Under the pieces are notes generated by a model. That model worked only from the letters and a program-made list of their open reading frames with translations, was not told the origin of the DNA and made no database searches. Positions 25,101 through 36,979 of a stretch of 64,000 nt of DNA are shown one piece after another. The first letter of the stretch is position 1. Each line of letters starts with the position of its first letter. Where the stretch lies: the NCBI GenBank assembly GCA_013397435.1, contig VZRG01001495.1, positions 62,001 through 126,000 on the forward strand, written 5' to 3'. The position numbers were made by a program, and so were the translations under genes. Source of the DNA: Erythrocercus mccallii. Taxonomy: Eukaryota > Chordata > Aves > Passeriformes > Dicruridae.

Positions 25101-28100
25101 TTTGATGAGAAAGCTTGTAAATAGATGTTGCTTTAGAGCTGACAGGGGAAAATGCATCCAGGATAAATTTGGCAACATGTTCCAAAAGTGCATCAACCAG
25201 GCTGTGCTGAGTATAGTCAGAAGCTCTTTTTTTCTCTGTGATAGAGCCCATATGCAAGTATGTGAGAAAACCAGAACACCTCGGGGCCCTAAAAAGGAAT
25301 TGATCGCTTAGGTCTGTCTATTCACGCATTTACGTATGGGCTGTGAGAACATCAGCTGGGACCAAGTCTCCTTCCTAGTTTCCTGTTTACTTGGCCACTA
25401 CAATTGCGGTATCTGAATGCTTCACAGTTGCAGAGAGAAGAAATAACGTTATCTCTGTCTCCCTGGCAGTCTGCTGACAGAAGCAGCCTTTTGGGCTTGC
25501 TGACTCATTCCTTTTGGGATGCGCATACATGTACCCAACACACACTTGGCATCTAACCTGGCTGGTTTGGTGGGGGCACTGGGTGTCACTGCCAGGGGAG
25601 CCTTTGGTGGCTCTTCTCTCTGCTCAGGTCCAGGTCCCATCTGTGGGAATCTTCAAGGCTGGCCAATCCGTCTGTGTTGGTCCATCTGTAGTTGAAGATT
25701 GGATGATGCTGGTTGTCTCAAGTAGTGTTGGTTACACCTGTGGGGAGCAGTTGGGATGTGGATGTTCCCTACCAGAACAAGTCTCCCCTTTTGTCTTTGG
25801 GAGGTATGTGGTGAGGGCGAGCAGTATGTGGTAGATTCAGGGGTAAACCTTGAGGGATTTGGGACCTGCCAAACAGCTCAGCACTGTTTGCTTGGGTTTG
25901 TCTTTTCTCCCACAGCATCCCCATCCATGCCTTCCCACTCCACTTTGATCACAGTAGTTTTTGAGGAAAACAGTCTTGACAGGTCGCTGGTGCTGTGCTC
26001 CTTGAAGCAGATGGGGTGATTGACTCTGCACGCTCAGGAAGATCTTATTTCCCTTCCCTTTCCTGGGAGAGTGGGCAGCTTCCCCAAACCTGCCTGGCAG
26101 AGCTGTGGCGCAGCGGGTGTCGTGTGGTGCGGCTGGGCAGACACCCTGTGGGCTGGCAGCTGCGACTGATCATTGGGAGCCCTGCTGCCGGCACTGCTGC
26201 TCTGTGACCTGGAGTTCTCCCTCCTCCCGCAGCCCTTGACCCAGTCCACGCCCCAGCTTGCTGGGTTGCTCTTTAATGTGACTTTCTCACGGCTCTGTGT
26301 TACACCGCTTCAATTACGGAACTGGCTCTGTTTCTTTTTCCTTGTGCAGTTCAGAGTTTGCTGGAGTTTCTTCCTGATTGCAAAAGCTGTTGGAAATGGG
26401 CAGAATTGTAAAAGCTTATCAGTAAGCAGTAACTCTCCCCTCTGGCTCCCAAGCTCTTTTACGCGTTTATTCACTCCAGCGAGTTGTAACTCTGCGCAAC
26501 ATCTCGTGTTGCCACATCAGTCCTTCTTTATTTACGCCAAACACCACTTTCCCTCTGTCCTGCCCTCAGTGTTCCAAGTTTCACAGCTCTGGAGCTGAGC
26601 AGCCGGGTGGTGGCAGCACTCCATCTCCTGGGTGAGCTGGCAGCCGGCCTCCACCTGGAGTAGCACTGGGAACAGTAACTCCGAGGTTACTTGCTGCTTT
26701 GCACTGCCTGGAAGACGCAGTGCAAGTGTTTGGTGCTGCAGCCAGAGTCCTGCAGGAAGAATTCGTCTCGTGATGAGCAGAACAGATCTGGCAGATGCAT
26801 GCAGCCATTAGGAAGTCCGGGATCCCTGCTGGTACTAAATTGGTCTTGTTCTTTCTGAGTAGCTGGGCAGAATAGTCCTGAGAGCTCTATCTGCCGGCAT
26901 TTTGCAGGCAGAGCAAAGTTGCTGCTGGCCATGTGTGACTCTTGTTCAAATCCTATTGACACATAACATCATTTCTAAAAGTGTTTGGCACCGATCTAAT
27001 CATCGGCCCAGAGAGGCCAATTACTTAAGCAGTTCTTGTTTTTTCACTGTAGCATGTTCTGTCAGATTCTGTCAGACCCTGAAAATAGAAGCCCAGTATT
27101 TTTTTATTTTTTTTTTTTAGGTTTGTTTCCAAAATGTTGCAGCAGCAGTCACAAGGATGTGGATCTAGACAAGAAGTGCCTGAAAACCCCTTTACCTTCC
27201 AGCAAGGAGCTGGTAAACCAGACTTAACTGAAGGCACACCTCTTTTCAGAGGCCCTAAAATTATTTCCATCCTTTCTTCTCTCCAGTCCGTGTGTGTCTT
27301 GCATGGGATAGTGGTCTTGCTGCAGTGCTTCACCAGCAGGAGTCTGCCAGTTTTCCCCTGAACACTTAAGGGAAGATTTTTTTTGTTTCCTGTTACTTTT
27401 TTTTTCTTTTTCATTTCTGCAACTCCCATTTCATGATATTTGAAAAATTCCAGGGGGCTGAAATAGTTTCCCCATGCAAATTGGTGAGGGATGTTTTCTT
27501 GCTAGATTTTGGCCCACAGAAATCCTGTGGTAATCTCAGAACGGCAGAAAAGACCAAGTCAAGGGAGGTGGTGCTTGCAGTCTAATCGCTAAACTCCCAT
27601 GGATTAGAGCTGGGGCGCTGTGCCAAGGCAACCCAAGCTCTATTCCTGGCCCTTTAAACCCCCCAGCTCCTTCGGATACACGTTTCAGGGAAAGCATCAG
27701 CCTTGCTGATCAGTTTTCCAACCCTCTGGAGCTAAAAAAGCATGGCTGTTAAATGTGATAAACCCATTCCAGGCTGGCAGGGTGATGTTCCTGGGAGTGT
27801 GGGGGCCATTCCCACTGCTGTGCGTGCTCAGCACTGGCAGGGTGATGCCTGGGAGGATGCTCTGCTGTCATGGGGAGGAAGAGCAGACATTCTCCCAGGG
27901 GGATAGCAACTGGTGAGTTCTCAGCACTGTATCCCTTGCAAGCAGTGGTAATTGCTCCCTTCCTTTCCCTTTCTCTGCTCTACCGCGCTGTTGCTTCTCA
28001 ATCACTCCATGCCTGGGCTGATGCTGCCTAGGCTGGAGGAGCTGGCCTTGGGACAGGATGTTTGGGCAGGGCTGTGGGATGCCCAGGTGTGTTACACACC

Positions 28101-29740
28101 TGCACAAGTGTGGATGCTCAGGGAATGGAGCTGAATGCCAGGATAAGTACAGACTTTACAGAGGAATAAAGCTCCTGTGGTTTGTGTTTGGTCTGGAAAT
28201 CCAGTCCCATTTGTTCCAGATGTTTCCAGTTGAGTTTATAGCAAGGAGCTACTGTGCTACTTTGAAGAAAGAAAATAATAAAAAAAATATGGGGTTGTGC
28301 CTTCACAACCATTGCAAACAGGCAAGGGTGTCCATGGACTATGTTCCCTTTTGTTGCCTTAGAAAAGATGCGTAAATGGTCTTAAATAATTTAATGAAGA
28401 GCTGGAGCTTTCAGGGGAGGCTGATGTGTGCCTGAGTGCTGGCTTGATGTGCTGTGATGGCGAAGAACACATCCCACCCCTCCACACCCGGCAGCAGCCG
28501 CTTGGGGAATGGCACCTTTCCTAGTTCAGGGAAATTTCTGCTTCAAATCTCCTGGCTCCTGGAATTCAGGCAGAAACAGCCTGGCTTTGGACTAGACCTA
28601 AGATAAGGAGTCAATGCTCACATACATTTCTGGGTATGGTGCTTTATTTTTTACTGCCATCCAGTAATCCAAATGAAAAACGTGTATGTCCATCTGCTTT
28701 GGTACTGTGTTTGAATATGACCTATTTTTCTTCATTGTTTTTATCTGTGCCGTATTTGAGACTTGTTTTGGGAGTTAAGCTGTGGACTAAGAGCTGAGGA
28801 TGAGACCAGCGGTGGGTTAGTAAACGTGCTGGAGATGGAGGAAAATTTGGCAGAGGTGGGAGAGTGGCTACTGAGGTACTCTAGTACTTCCTCTCGTGGC
28901 TGAGTCTTATTTTTTATTTTCTAGTTAGGTAGCCAGGCATTGGCAGGCAAGGAAGATGCTCTAAGGCATTCTGAATTCTTGGTGTTCATCTGTTCAGTAT
29001 TTATACCCTCCTGAATTTGAATATTCCTTTAAGATAATCTGCAAGTGTTTGCTGCTCTGCTCTCAGAGGATCTTGAAAGGAAGAAATATGGATGGGAAGA
29101 AGTTTTGAAAGTCTTATATCACTCTGAACTGAGTTTGTCCCTATTCCCCTGGGGGAATAAAAGGAAAAGGTGTTGTTTTATGCCTGATTTTTGGTATGAA
29201 AACAAGCTACCAGCTTGGTCTCAGTTGTATCAGGATAGAAAGCTCCCATGGCGACTGCCCAGTAGTGAGCAGCAAATGTGTGCTTAGCCTCTAAGGAGAT
29301 TATTTAACACAGTTCCAATTTTGTTTATTATTATTATTTTATTATTTTCGTATTTGCTTGTCAAGAGTGGATTTGCGGATGTACCCTCGGAACAGAGGCA
29401 GGGTCTGATTTTGTGGGGGAGTCACAGCAGCAGGAGTTCTGGGCAGCTCTGCGGAAGCACAGCAATGGCAGAAGCATGGAATTAGGAGTCTCTACTGTCC
29501 ACAGAAGCAGCTCAGAGGTGGGGAGAAAAGGGGAGGGGAAGGATGGCAACCACTAAAACCCTTCCCCAAATGGATGAATGAATGGGTGACACACATAAAT
29601 GACTGCTGTGATGATCTGACTTACTGTAGCTTGGTCTGGGGATAATCCTCGTATGTCAGATTTCTGTAAGGCCAACATGTGACACAAAGCCGGGCTCCCA
29701 GCAGACAAGTGTGCTATGCTGGTATTAGGGGCTGGCCAGA

Positions 29741-29822
29741 GCCCGGGCTGTGCTTGGAACGCGCCTGTGTCCGTGTGGGGTGTGCCCGCTCGCCTCCCTG
29801 CGCGGCTCAGCCGCTGCCGCCT
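29741..29822. promoter_or_regulatory. Small CpG cluster upstream of exon 2
   Basis: Ten CpGs occur in about 82 bp (GCCCGGGC, AACGCGCC, CCCGCTCGCC, TGCGCGGC, GCCGCTGCCGCC), in otherwise CpG-poor DNA 405 bp upstream of the coding exon. It is too short to be a standard CpG island. It could be an intronic enhancer or a minor promoter whose transcripts would read into exon 2. Confidence 0.35.
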
Positions 29823-30226
29823 GCTAGGGCAGCATCAAAGGCAAACTGGAATCCCGCAAGCTCTTCTTGGCTGTTGCATAGACAGCCCGTGTGGCTGTAC
29901 TTTTTGGAAAATAGAGAAGGGGGGAAAAAGCCAGACACAAGAAACAGGAAAGCCCCCAAAGACTTGTAGCTGGGATTACCTTGTTCACACCTGTCACCAC
30001 TGATGTCCTCTCAAGGTCAGAATTGGAGCTACGTGAGGCCAGCTTAAAGCAAACGCCATGTGAAAGGAGCTCTATGAAGGAACAGCAGGCACTGGAAGGA
30101 GGACAGGAGTGCCCACAGGAACATGAACAACAGCTTGCAAGTTAACCTGCCCAGGACTTGGGCTGGTTCAAACAGCTCACTCCAGGAGAAGTCTGAGCAT
30201 TCCTTTTTTCTTTTCTATTACTATAG

Positions 30227-30300
30227 GATGGAGGACGAGGCAGTACTGGATAGAGGGGCTTCCTTCCTTAAACATGTATGTGATGAAGAAGAAGTGGAAG
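30227..30300 (+). CDS. SLC4A4: SLC4A4 exon 2, start of NBCe1-B/C (coding 30,228-30,300)
   Basis: This exon encodes the first 24 residues, [20 protein letters not shown] followed by EEVE, plus the first base of Gly25. As I recall the mammalian NBCe1-B N-terminus, it is identical over this stretch. The acceptor is ttttcttttctattactatAG|G with the ATG one base into the exon; the donor is GAAG|GTAAGA. The protein is the electrogenic Na+/HCO3- cotransporter of the plasma membrane, acting in epithelial bicarbonate transport and pH control. This cytosolic segment belongs to the B/C-specific autoinhibitory module that IRBIT relieves. Ser12, a reported phospho-regulatory site of mammalian NBCe1-B, is present. 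The exon ends in phase 1, compatible with exon 3. The frame stays open upstream to an ATG at 30,123, but that is intronic in the normal transcript. Confidence 0.95.
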
Positions 30301-31076
30301 GTAAGAGACTTGGACTGCTGGGGAGGAAGGGTGCCTTTGCTTTGGTGTTTGTATGGAGGATGGGCACAGTTGGAGGGCAGAGAAACAGGGTGCCTTTGGT
30401 TTGCCCAGTACTTCGTCCCAAAATTGACTGAAACGTGGGTAGGCTTGGTCGAGGTGGAAGTGGCTTTTTAAAGAAATCTTCTATTTCAGTTCAGGAGTGA
30501 ATGTTATTGCGTGCTGCTGGCACGCTCTTCCCACTTCCCCCAAAGTCCTGTTTGCTGTGTCTTGCATAATGGCTGTGAAACACCAGAGCTCTTTGCTTTG
30601 CTTTCCTCTACCAACAGAGTTTTGCAATGCTTGCCTATCACTGCTGCAGTCATGAGCGTGGAAATATGGAGGCAGGGGAAGAAGCCAAGTGGAAAAAGCA
30701 GCAGAATTTGTACCAAGTGTCAGGGTGAACTTAAGACGGGAAGTGAACATTTGCCTGGGTTATCCTTTGTGCTGGGGAGGCATAAAGAGAAGGGTTTTCC
30801 CTTGAAGGAGAACTTTTTAACAGAGAAAACAGTTTCCTCACTTTATAGGAAAAGAGTAGACTCCCTTGGAAGTGTTTCTGTTTTCTCTCTAATTAGAAAT
30901 GTTGTGAAATCCCAAAGGTAAAAGGATTTAAAGGAGTTTACTTCAAGTTTCTTCCTGGAAAATGATGAAGCTGATAGGAGTGAGTTAATGGCAGCAAATT
31001 CTCTTTTTCTTGTTTTCTGAGGATTGGTTGTCTGTGGGCTTGATAAACTAGTGGGGGAGAACGAGGAGAGCAGGAT

Positions 31077-31122
31077 AGTATAGGACTTTACCTAGAAGGG
31101 AGAGTAGGTAAAGCCCTATACT
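31077..31122. repeat. Inverted repeat, 18-bp stem and 10-nt loop
   Basis: The left arm 31,077-31,094 (AGTATAGGACTTTACCTA) pairs with the right arm 31,105-31,122 (TAGGTAAAGCCCTATACT). There is a single mismatch, which becomes a U:G wobble in a minus-strand transcript. The loop is GAAGGGAGAG. It lies about 780 bp into intron 2. At 46 nt it is shorter than a typical pre-miRNA. Confidence 0.9.
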
Positions 31123-32345
31123 TTACCTTACAGCACTGTCCTTCCCCTCCTGACTTCAGGATGTAATTTTATTCTAACTTCTTTATTTGCAAACAAATGC
31201 CTGTGGCTTTTCAATTGAAAATGTTTTCAAAGGTGTAGGGTTACAGCCATGTAATTGTCACCAGTAATGGACAGGAAAGTATCCAGCAGCAGGAGAGAAA
31301 ATAGTCTCTAAAAAGAGGAGTTAGAACACTTCCAGCAAACCAAGCCAGTCCTTTCCACGAAAAAGCCTGTGTTTTCTTCCTCTCTGGGATGGAGTAATCT
31401 GTGCTCTGCCACTATAAATCGTCATGTTGGGTTTAATGAGGCTATTTGCTGTCTGCAGGGTCAGGTTTGTGTTAGCCTTTTGCTTGTGGAATAATTGACA
31501 CTTTGGCACAGCAGAAACACTTGAGAAGTGAGAGAGAGAGGATATTTTTAATGTTTTACTCTCTTAAATGTTGCCATGTGCTGTTTTGATTTGCAACGGC
31601 CACATGTGATGCTCCAGGAATATAATACAAGTAGTTGTTGGTGATGAGCACACAAGGGTCCATCTGACTGTCTGCAGGGGATGTGGTTACTGCTCAAAGT
31701 AATATTTGTGGCTGTGGTGTGTTTATATCCTTGGTTTTGCTGTGGATATCCTCATTTGGTTTAGTTGGGTTAACAGACCAGTTGCAGCTCATCTCACTGG
31801 GGGAATGAGGAGAGGAGGTGAAACAAGTGCTTCTAATAGTACATGACAGGCCTCTGAAGCTGGAGCTGCTCGGCTGAGCCTCTGGAGAGCCCCGGAGCTG
31901 TGTAGCCAGCTAATTGCCTCAGTGGTGCTAAAGGCAGTGCTGTGATTCCTGCCAGGGTCCTGGGGGCAGCCCAGCTAAATCTCCCAAGGATCCAAGGCTG
32001 TGGCATCTGTCAGGGTCACAGGGCACGTATGGTGCATGGATGGGTCGGTCAGGGAGCCGCTTCTCAGCCGCTCCACTCTGTGCAGTGGGACAGCCTGGAA
32101 TTCTTGGCATGCCTGGCAAATCTGGGGCACTACTGCAGTGCCAGTAAGCATTAAAGGCTTTGGCATTTTGAAGAGATCTTATTTGTCTCCATGTTTCCAG
32201 CCTCAATGATTCTGTGGTTCTCTGTGTGTCCTCAGCTACCTCTGTCTCCCCACAGAGATCCGTGCATGTAATGCATGTGTGTATTCAATGTGCACCCCAG
32301 GTGCAGTCGTGGTGTGCATCTGTGGGATGAACTGTATCCTCGCAG

Positions 32346-32556
32346 AGTGGTTGTGGTTGGAACTGATCTTCAAGCCTATCCAAATCCAGCCCCCTGCCAT
32401 GGGCATGGACACCTTCTGCTAGACCAGGTTGCTCCAAGGCCTGTCCAACAGTTCCTGGAATGGGGCAGCCACAGCTTCTCTGGGCACCCTGTGCCAGGGC
32501 CTCCCCACCTTCACAGGGAAGAATTTCCTCCCAGTATCTAATCTAACCCTGCCTTT
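32346..32556 (-). repeat. CR1 LINE fragment, 3' end
   Basis: This is the reverse complement of the CR1 3' region. It reads 'tggttgtggttggaactgat', then 'ccctgccatgggcatggaca', 'ctagaccaggttgctccaag', 'agcttctctgggcaccctgt' and 'cacagggaagaatttcctcc'. The terminal ATTCTATG-type repeat is not clear at its outer end. Confidence 0.93.
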
Positions 32557-34617
32557 CTGTCAGTTTAAGATCCAGCAGAAGGGCTAAAATGTCAGGTTGC
32601 AGACCTTTGGCTGGCACTCGGTGCAGATGCTTTTAAGTCCCTGTTAGCTTCCTGCATTTACAGTGCGGTGTTTTAAAGGAGGCGAGCATCTGTCAAGAGA
32701 CTTAATTTCACTAAAAGTGAGTGGAGAGGAGATTATTTCTTTTCCTTCTATGAGGTGAATGGAAGTTGTAAGCTTTATCAGAAGAGATTGGGCAGTAAAA
32801 CTTAGGGATTCCCTGGCAGCAGGAGTTAGCAGGAGACAACGGGAAAACTCTCCAGCAGATCATTATAATATGCCTTGGAACCAGGCTGCTTTTGCTGCTA
32901 TGTAAGTTGTTTTGAGTTCAAAGAGGTGAAGACAGAATTTTGAAGGTGTCGCTTTGAGCATCCCTCTTTGGTGTGTTCTTAGGGAGAAGAGAGGAACGTT
33001 GTTTGCTTTGTCAGTGATGCCCACAGGTTATGTCTGTGGCATGGAGATAGCAACTCTGCACAACCACATTACCCACTAATTTGATTATGTAGTGGATGGG
33101 GAAGGACTTGGCTTTCTAAGGAGGGGTAAAAATGGGCATTTTTGGTCAGGAAGGCATTGAGACGTTTTTGGTGTGGGGCAATTGTCCCTTGTGTCCTCAG
33201 TAAGTAAATGTAGCATTAACAGAAACCATACATACCTGACAGAAATATGCCCCTTGGGCCTGCTTCCAGGGATTGTTTAGTCCGTCTCTCAGGTGGCACC
33301 TCACCCTGGTCCTGCACTGGAATGTGTCACTGTAATATCAGCTGTTGACATTTGAAGATTACTCCACTCCAGCTCCTCCCTGCTGCCTGGATCCAGGAGA
33401 GGCTAGGTGATGGATTCGGTACATGTTAGGAGGCGTTGCTTGGCTGGAAGTGCCCAGAAATGTGACCTGGTGGGACCTGATCTGCCTGGGTCTAAGGCAG
33501 AGCATGAAGGAAAGCAAGTACAAGTTGGCTTTCCTGGGGGAAATGAGGAAGAGAGCAGTCTCCTGAGCCGTGCCAGAGGAGCCTTCCCATTCAGTTAGAG
33601 CACTGCACGTTCCTTTCCTTGAAGGTAACACTGTGCTGCTGGAAGGCCCCTGTGAGGAGTGCTGGTATGTGTGACATAAACAGATTACTTAATAACCGAT
33701 TTTGCAAGAGGGGAAAAGTAAAGCTCCACCTTATCCTGCGAGATAAGGTATTCTTGGCTCTCTAAGCATAACTTCCCCCGGACTTGCTGCCACCCTGACT
33801 CCGTGGTGGGGTGGAGGATGCTGGATTTCAAGTCTGACAACTCCACTGCAAAGCCTGAGGAGCACACTGGCTCCATGTGTTAGGAAATGGGGAGCAGCAC
33901 ACCTGTCCTGCCTTCCAAATGATGGGCAGCGTAAAAGTTTTCATAGCACCTCTCAGCACTGCTGCGGGAGTTAATTCAGGAGAATGTGCTGTTAGGGGAA
34001 ACTTTTCCTGGGTCCTGTTATCATTGTGGCATTTACTGTTGTGCTGCTAACTCTGCAGAGAGGCTAACCCAGGGATTTTGTAACAATGTTCCATAACTAC
34101 TTGTTCCATTTTAGCACTTTCCTCCTCCTTGCTTTCTATTCTTGACCCGGCTGTGTCATTGCACTTTGCTGGTAGAAAGCTGTGTGATGCCATAAGCCCA
34201 AGATTAGTCCTTGATGGTTGGATCAATGAGGAGAGAGGTTAAAAGGGCAGAGATAACTGTGAACATCTTTACCTGTATTAACATCAGGCCGATGGTGGGA
34301 GAAATGAGCTGTATTTGCCTATATACTTTGATTTCTTTTTCTCCTCTAATCCCTGCAGTCTGTTTTTGATCTGTGACCTGTTTCATATCAGAGTCTTTAA
34401 TTGCTTCTGAAATAAATGTGATTAAAAAATTAATCAGGCAAAATCTGATCACAGAATGTGCTCATTAATATTCTTTGGTAACTTTAATTTATGTGTAGAG
34501 GCAAACCAGGCTGTGTTTTGTTTCAGTAAAACTGAGCTGGGCTTCACTTCTGCAACAGCCAAACTCAGAGGACTCAGGCGGTGCCTTTGTGCTCTCTTGC
34601 CATACAGCAGCTGGCAC

Positions 34618-34822
34618 AACTTCCCTGTGAAGGTGAGGAGGCCCTGGCACAGGTTGCCCAGAGAAGCTGTGGCTGCTTCTGGATCCCTGGAAGTGTTCAA
34701 GGCCAGGTTGGACAGGGCCTGGAGCAACCTGGGCTAGTGGAAGGTGTCCCTGCACATGGCAGGGGCTGGAACTGGGTGAGCTTTAAGGTCCCTTCTGACC
34801 CAAACCATTGTGTGTTTCTGTG
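34618..34822 (+). repeat. CR1 LINE fragment, 3' end
   Basis: The sense CR1 3' end is nearly complete: 'aggccctggcacaggttgcc', 'cagagaagctgtggctgctt', 'ggaagtgttcaaggccaggt', 'agtggaaggtgtccctgcac' and 'aaggtcccttctgacccaaa', ending in a degenerate ATTGTGTGTTTCTGTG tail. The open frame across it is a by-product of the repeat. Confidence 0.95.
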
Positions 34823-35410
34823 AACTTGGGAATGACAGGTGGAATTTGGAACCCAATACTGCTCCACACAGCAAAGTAAAAAGAAGACAGGTGATTTAGT
34901 TCTTCCCAGCTTTGAAACACCATGATGAAAGATTTCAGGTCTTCAGATTCCTTCCTTTCCAGCTTTAATTCCCTATGGCACTTTACAGGAGAGTGCTTAC
35001 TCTTGACAGCGACCAGCAGGTCATTGCTTGGAATATCGTTCTGGTCACTGCCACTGTCTTTCCTCTGCTGCCAGGAATCAGCATTAGCTCTGAGGTTGCT
35101 GGGTGGGATGAGGAGGTTTTAGATGCCCGCCTACTTCATGCTCAGTGAGAAAAGCTGCAGTCTGAGTTCAGAGGGTGATAAACTGACTTTACATAAGGCA
35201 ATGATAAGCTGGCTGTGCAGGCAGGAGAAGTGAAGAAAACGTTGCAAGAGCAGCTGAGTCAATAGCTGGCATGGTCGGCCCCTGGTGAAGGAAAGGTGGT
35301 GGTTTCTTTTCAGTGGTGATAAGTTTTGTGCCAACGTGTGCTGAGTGCGAGGTGAAGGAGTGTGTTTCCATACCATTCTGACTCGGTTCTTCCCAGCTCC
35401 AGTCAGTTTA

Positions 35411-35468
35411 GAATCACAGAGTCCTTTAAGTTGGAACAGAGCTTTAAGATCATCAAGTCCAACTGCTT
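35411..35468 (-). repeat. Short CR1 tail fragment
   Basis: 'gaatcacagagtcctttaag', 'ttggaacagagctttaagat' and 'catcaagtccaactgc' match the reverse complement of the extreme CR1 3' end. Only about 58 bp are recognisable. Confidence 0.75.
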
Positions 35469-36927
35469 GGAAAACTATCATCGGTTCTCTGACCTGGCAG
35501 TGAAACTAGTTTTGTTGGGGCCCATGCCGGTTAGAAAGGTGGCCTTCACATGGCACCTTGCAGCCTTGGATGGGAGCAACTGCTCTAATTTCAGTCAGGA
35601 TTCAAGTCAAGCTTATTTGACTGTCTCCTCCCATCTTTCTCTGCCCAACAGCTCTTTTTCAAGGTATAATAACACTGGATATAACAGTTCAGCGTGGAGA
35701 TTGAAAATCAGATATAGCCTTTGCTCACTTGCCAGATGTGAGTCCCAGGCGTGCTTGTGAGCCTTCTCAGATTTTTCTAGAACATTCAAAATGAGAAGGT
35801 AACCCAGAATGTGTTGGGGAGGCCTGGTCATGTTGCTTTAGCTGGAGCTAGGTAACACAGGAGTGTTGTTCCCTCCCCTACCTGTGCTTGTCGTACGAGA
35901 ACGGCTGAAGCTGTGCTTCACCTGGAAACTGCTGCTAGGGCTGTAGCTTGCTGGTTGGAGCATCATCCCAGCCTTCCTTGGAGCCCTGTTCCTTCCTTTC
36001 CTTCTGGAGATGTTCCTACTCTGGTTGCAGAATGCCAGGTGAACTTAAACACTGAGAAGGGACACAGGGAACTCTTGTGCTCCCTGAAGGAAGTGCGTGC
36101 TGCTGGAGAGGCCTTGGAGCCTTTGTGTGAGCACCGTTCTGTTTGCATTCCTTCACGGTGCCCTGCTGACAGCGGCGTGGCCTTCCAGGAGCCCTGGCTC
36201 TGGCCGCCTTCCATCACACACCTGTTGCAGTAAAACTGCAGCCTTGGACTCGAGGGTCGCTTGCAGAGGGCTGGTTTGAGGTTTTTCCCAGAGAGTGGAG
36301 GCAGCTTTGGATGCCTTAGTCATCATACCACAGCTCTTCTATTGGAGCAGGGTGTGAAACCCTGCCTGCATCTGTGAGCCTGAGAGGATCAAGTACAGCT
36401 TGGTACTCAATTCATTTGGTCTTGGTAATTAACGAGAAGGAAATAGGAAAAGATTTTCAGCCAAGATCGGTTCTCTTGAGTGGTCATTTGGAGCATTTTG
36501 GAAGGGGACATAATTTTAAAGGACGCCAGAAAATCCAAAGGTACCATGCTTCCCAAGAGCTAAATCCAACAGTCTGGCACAGATCCCCTTCTCTGCCCTG
36601 TTCCCTAGAGCCTTGCGTTCTTCAAGTTTCCTTCAACTCTTCTTTCCATTGAAGCCAAGCAGTTCTGGCCAGATTAGATCAGATCACAGTGGGACAGGTT
36701 TGGTGGCTTTTATAACCTCTCACAGAAAAGAGAAAGAAAAGCAGCTTACGGTGTTGTGGGTAAGAGCCTCACAATGGCTTACATAAAGCTCAGGGAGAAT
36801 ACCCCCACCACATGTTCATTGTTCTGTCTGAACAATGCCCACCCCTTCCTTCACTGCCACCCTGCTGACTGACTTTTTCCCATCTACACAAGCAGGGTCT
36901 CTGGGATCAGGAAGACAATTGAAGACT

Positions 36928-36979
36928 ATTTTATTTTACTTTATTTTATTTTATTTTATTTTATTTTTATTTTTATTTT
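36928..36979 (+). repeat. (ATTTT)n microsatellite
   Basis: About ten tandem ATTTT-type units with slight variants (ACTTT, ATTTTT) are present. The tract is a simple repeat likely to be length-polymorphic. Confidence 0.95.

Larger units (their letters stand above)
11479..30226 (+). other. SLC4A4: SLC4A4 intron 1 (in the 5' UTR)
   Basis: The intron is bounded by GTGAGT at 11,479 and a ttttctattactatAG acceptor ending at 30,226. At about 18.7 kb it is long, as expected for this gene. It holds low-complexity tracts, AT-rich stretches, a T/G-rich tandem duplication and some CpG clusters described separately. I recognised no CR1 copy and no protein-coding exon in it. The rest looks like unremarkable intronic sequence. 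Confidence 0.8.

Noticed and set aside
32190..32240. 'gattctgtggttctctgtg' as a CR1 terminal repeat
   Set aside because: No CR1 body precedes it, so the match is too short and low-complexity to call.
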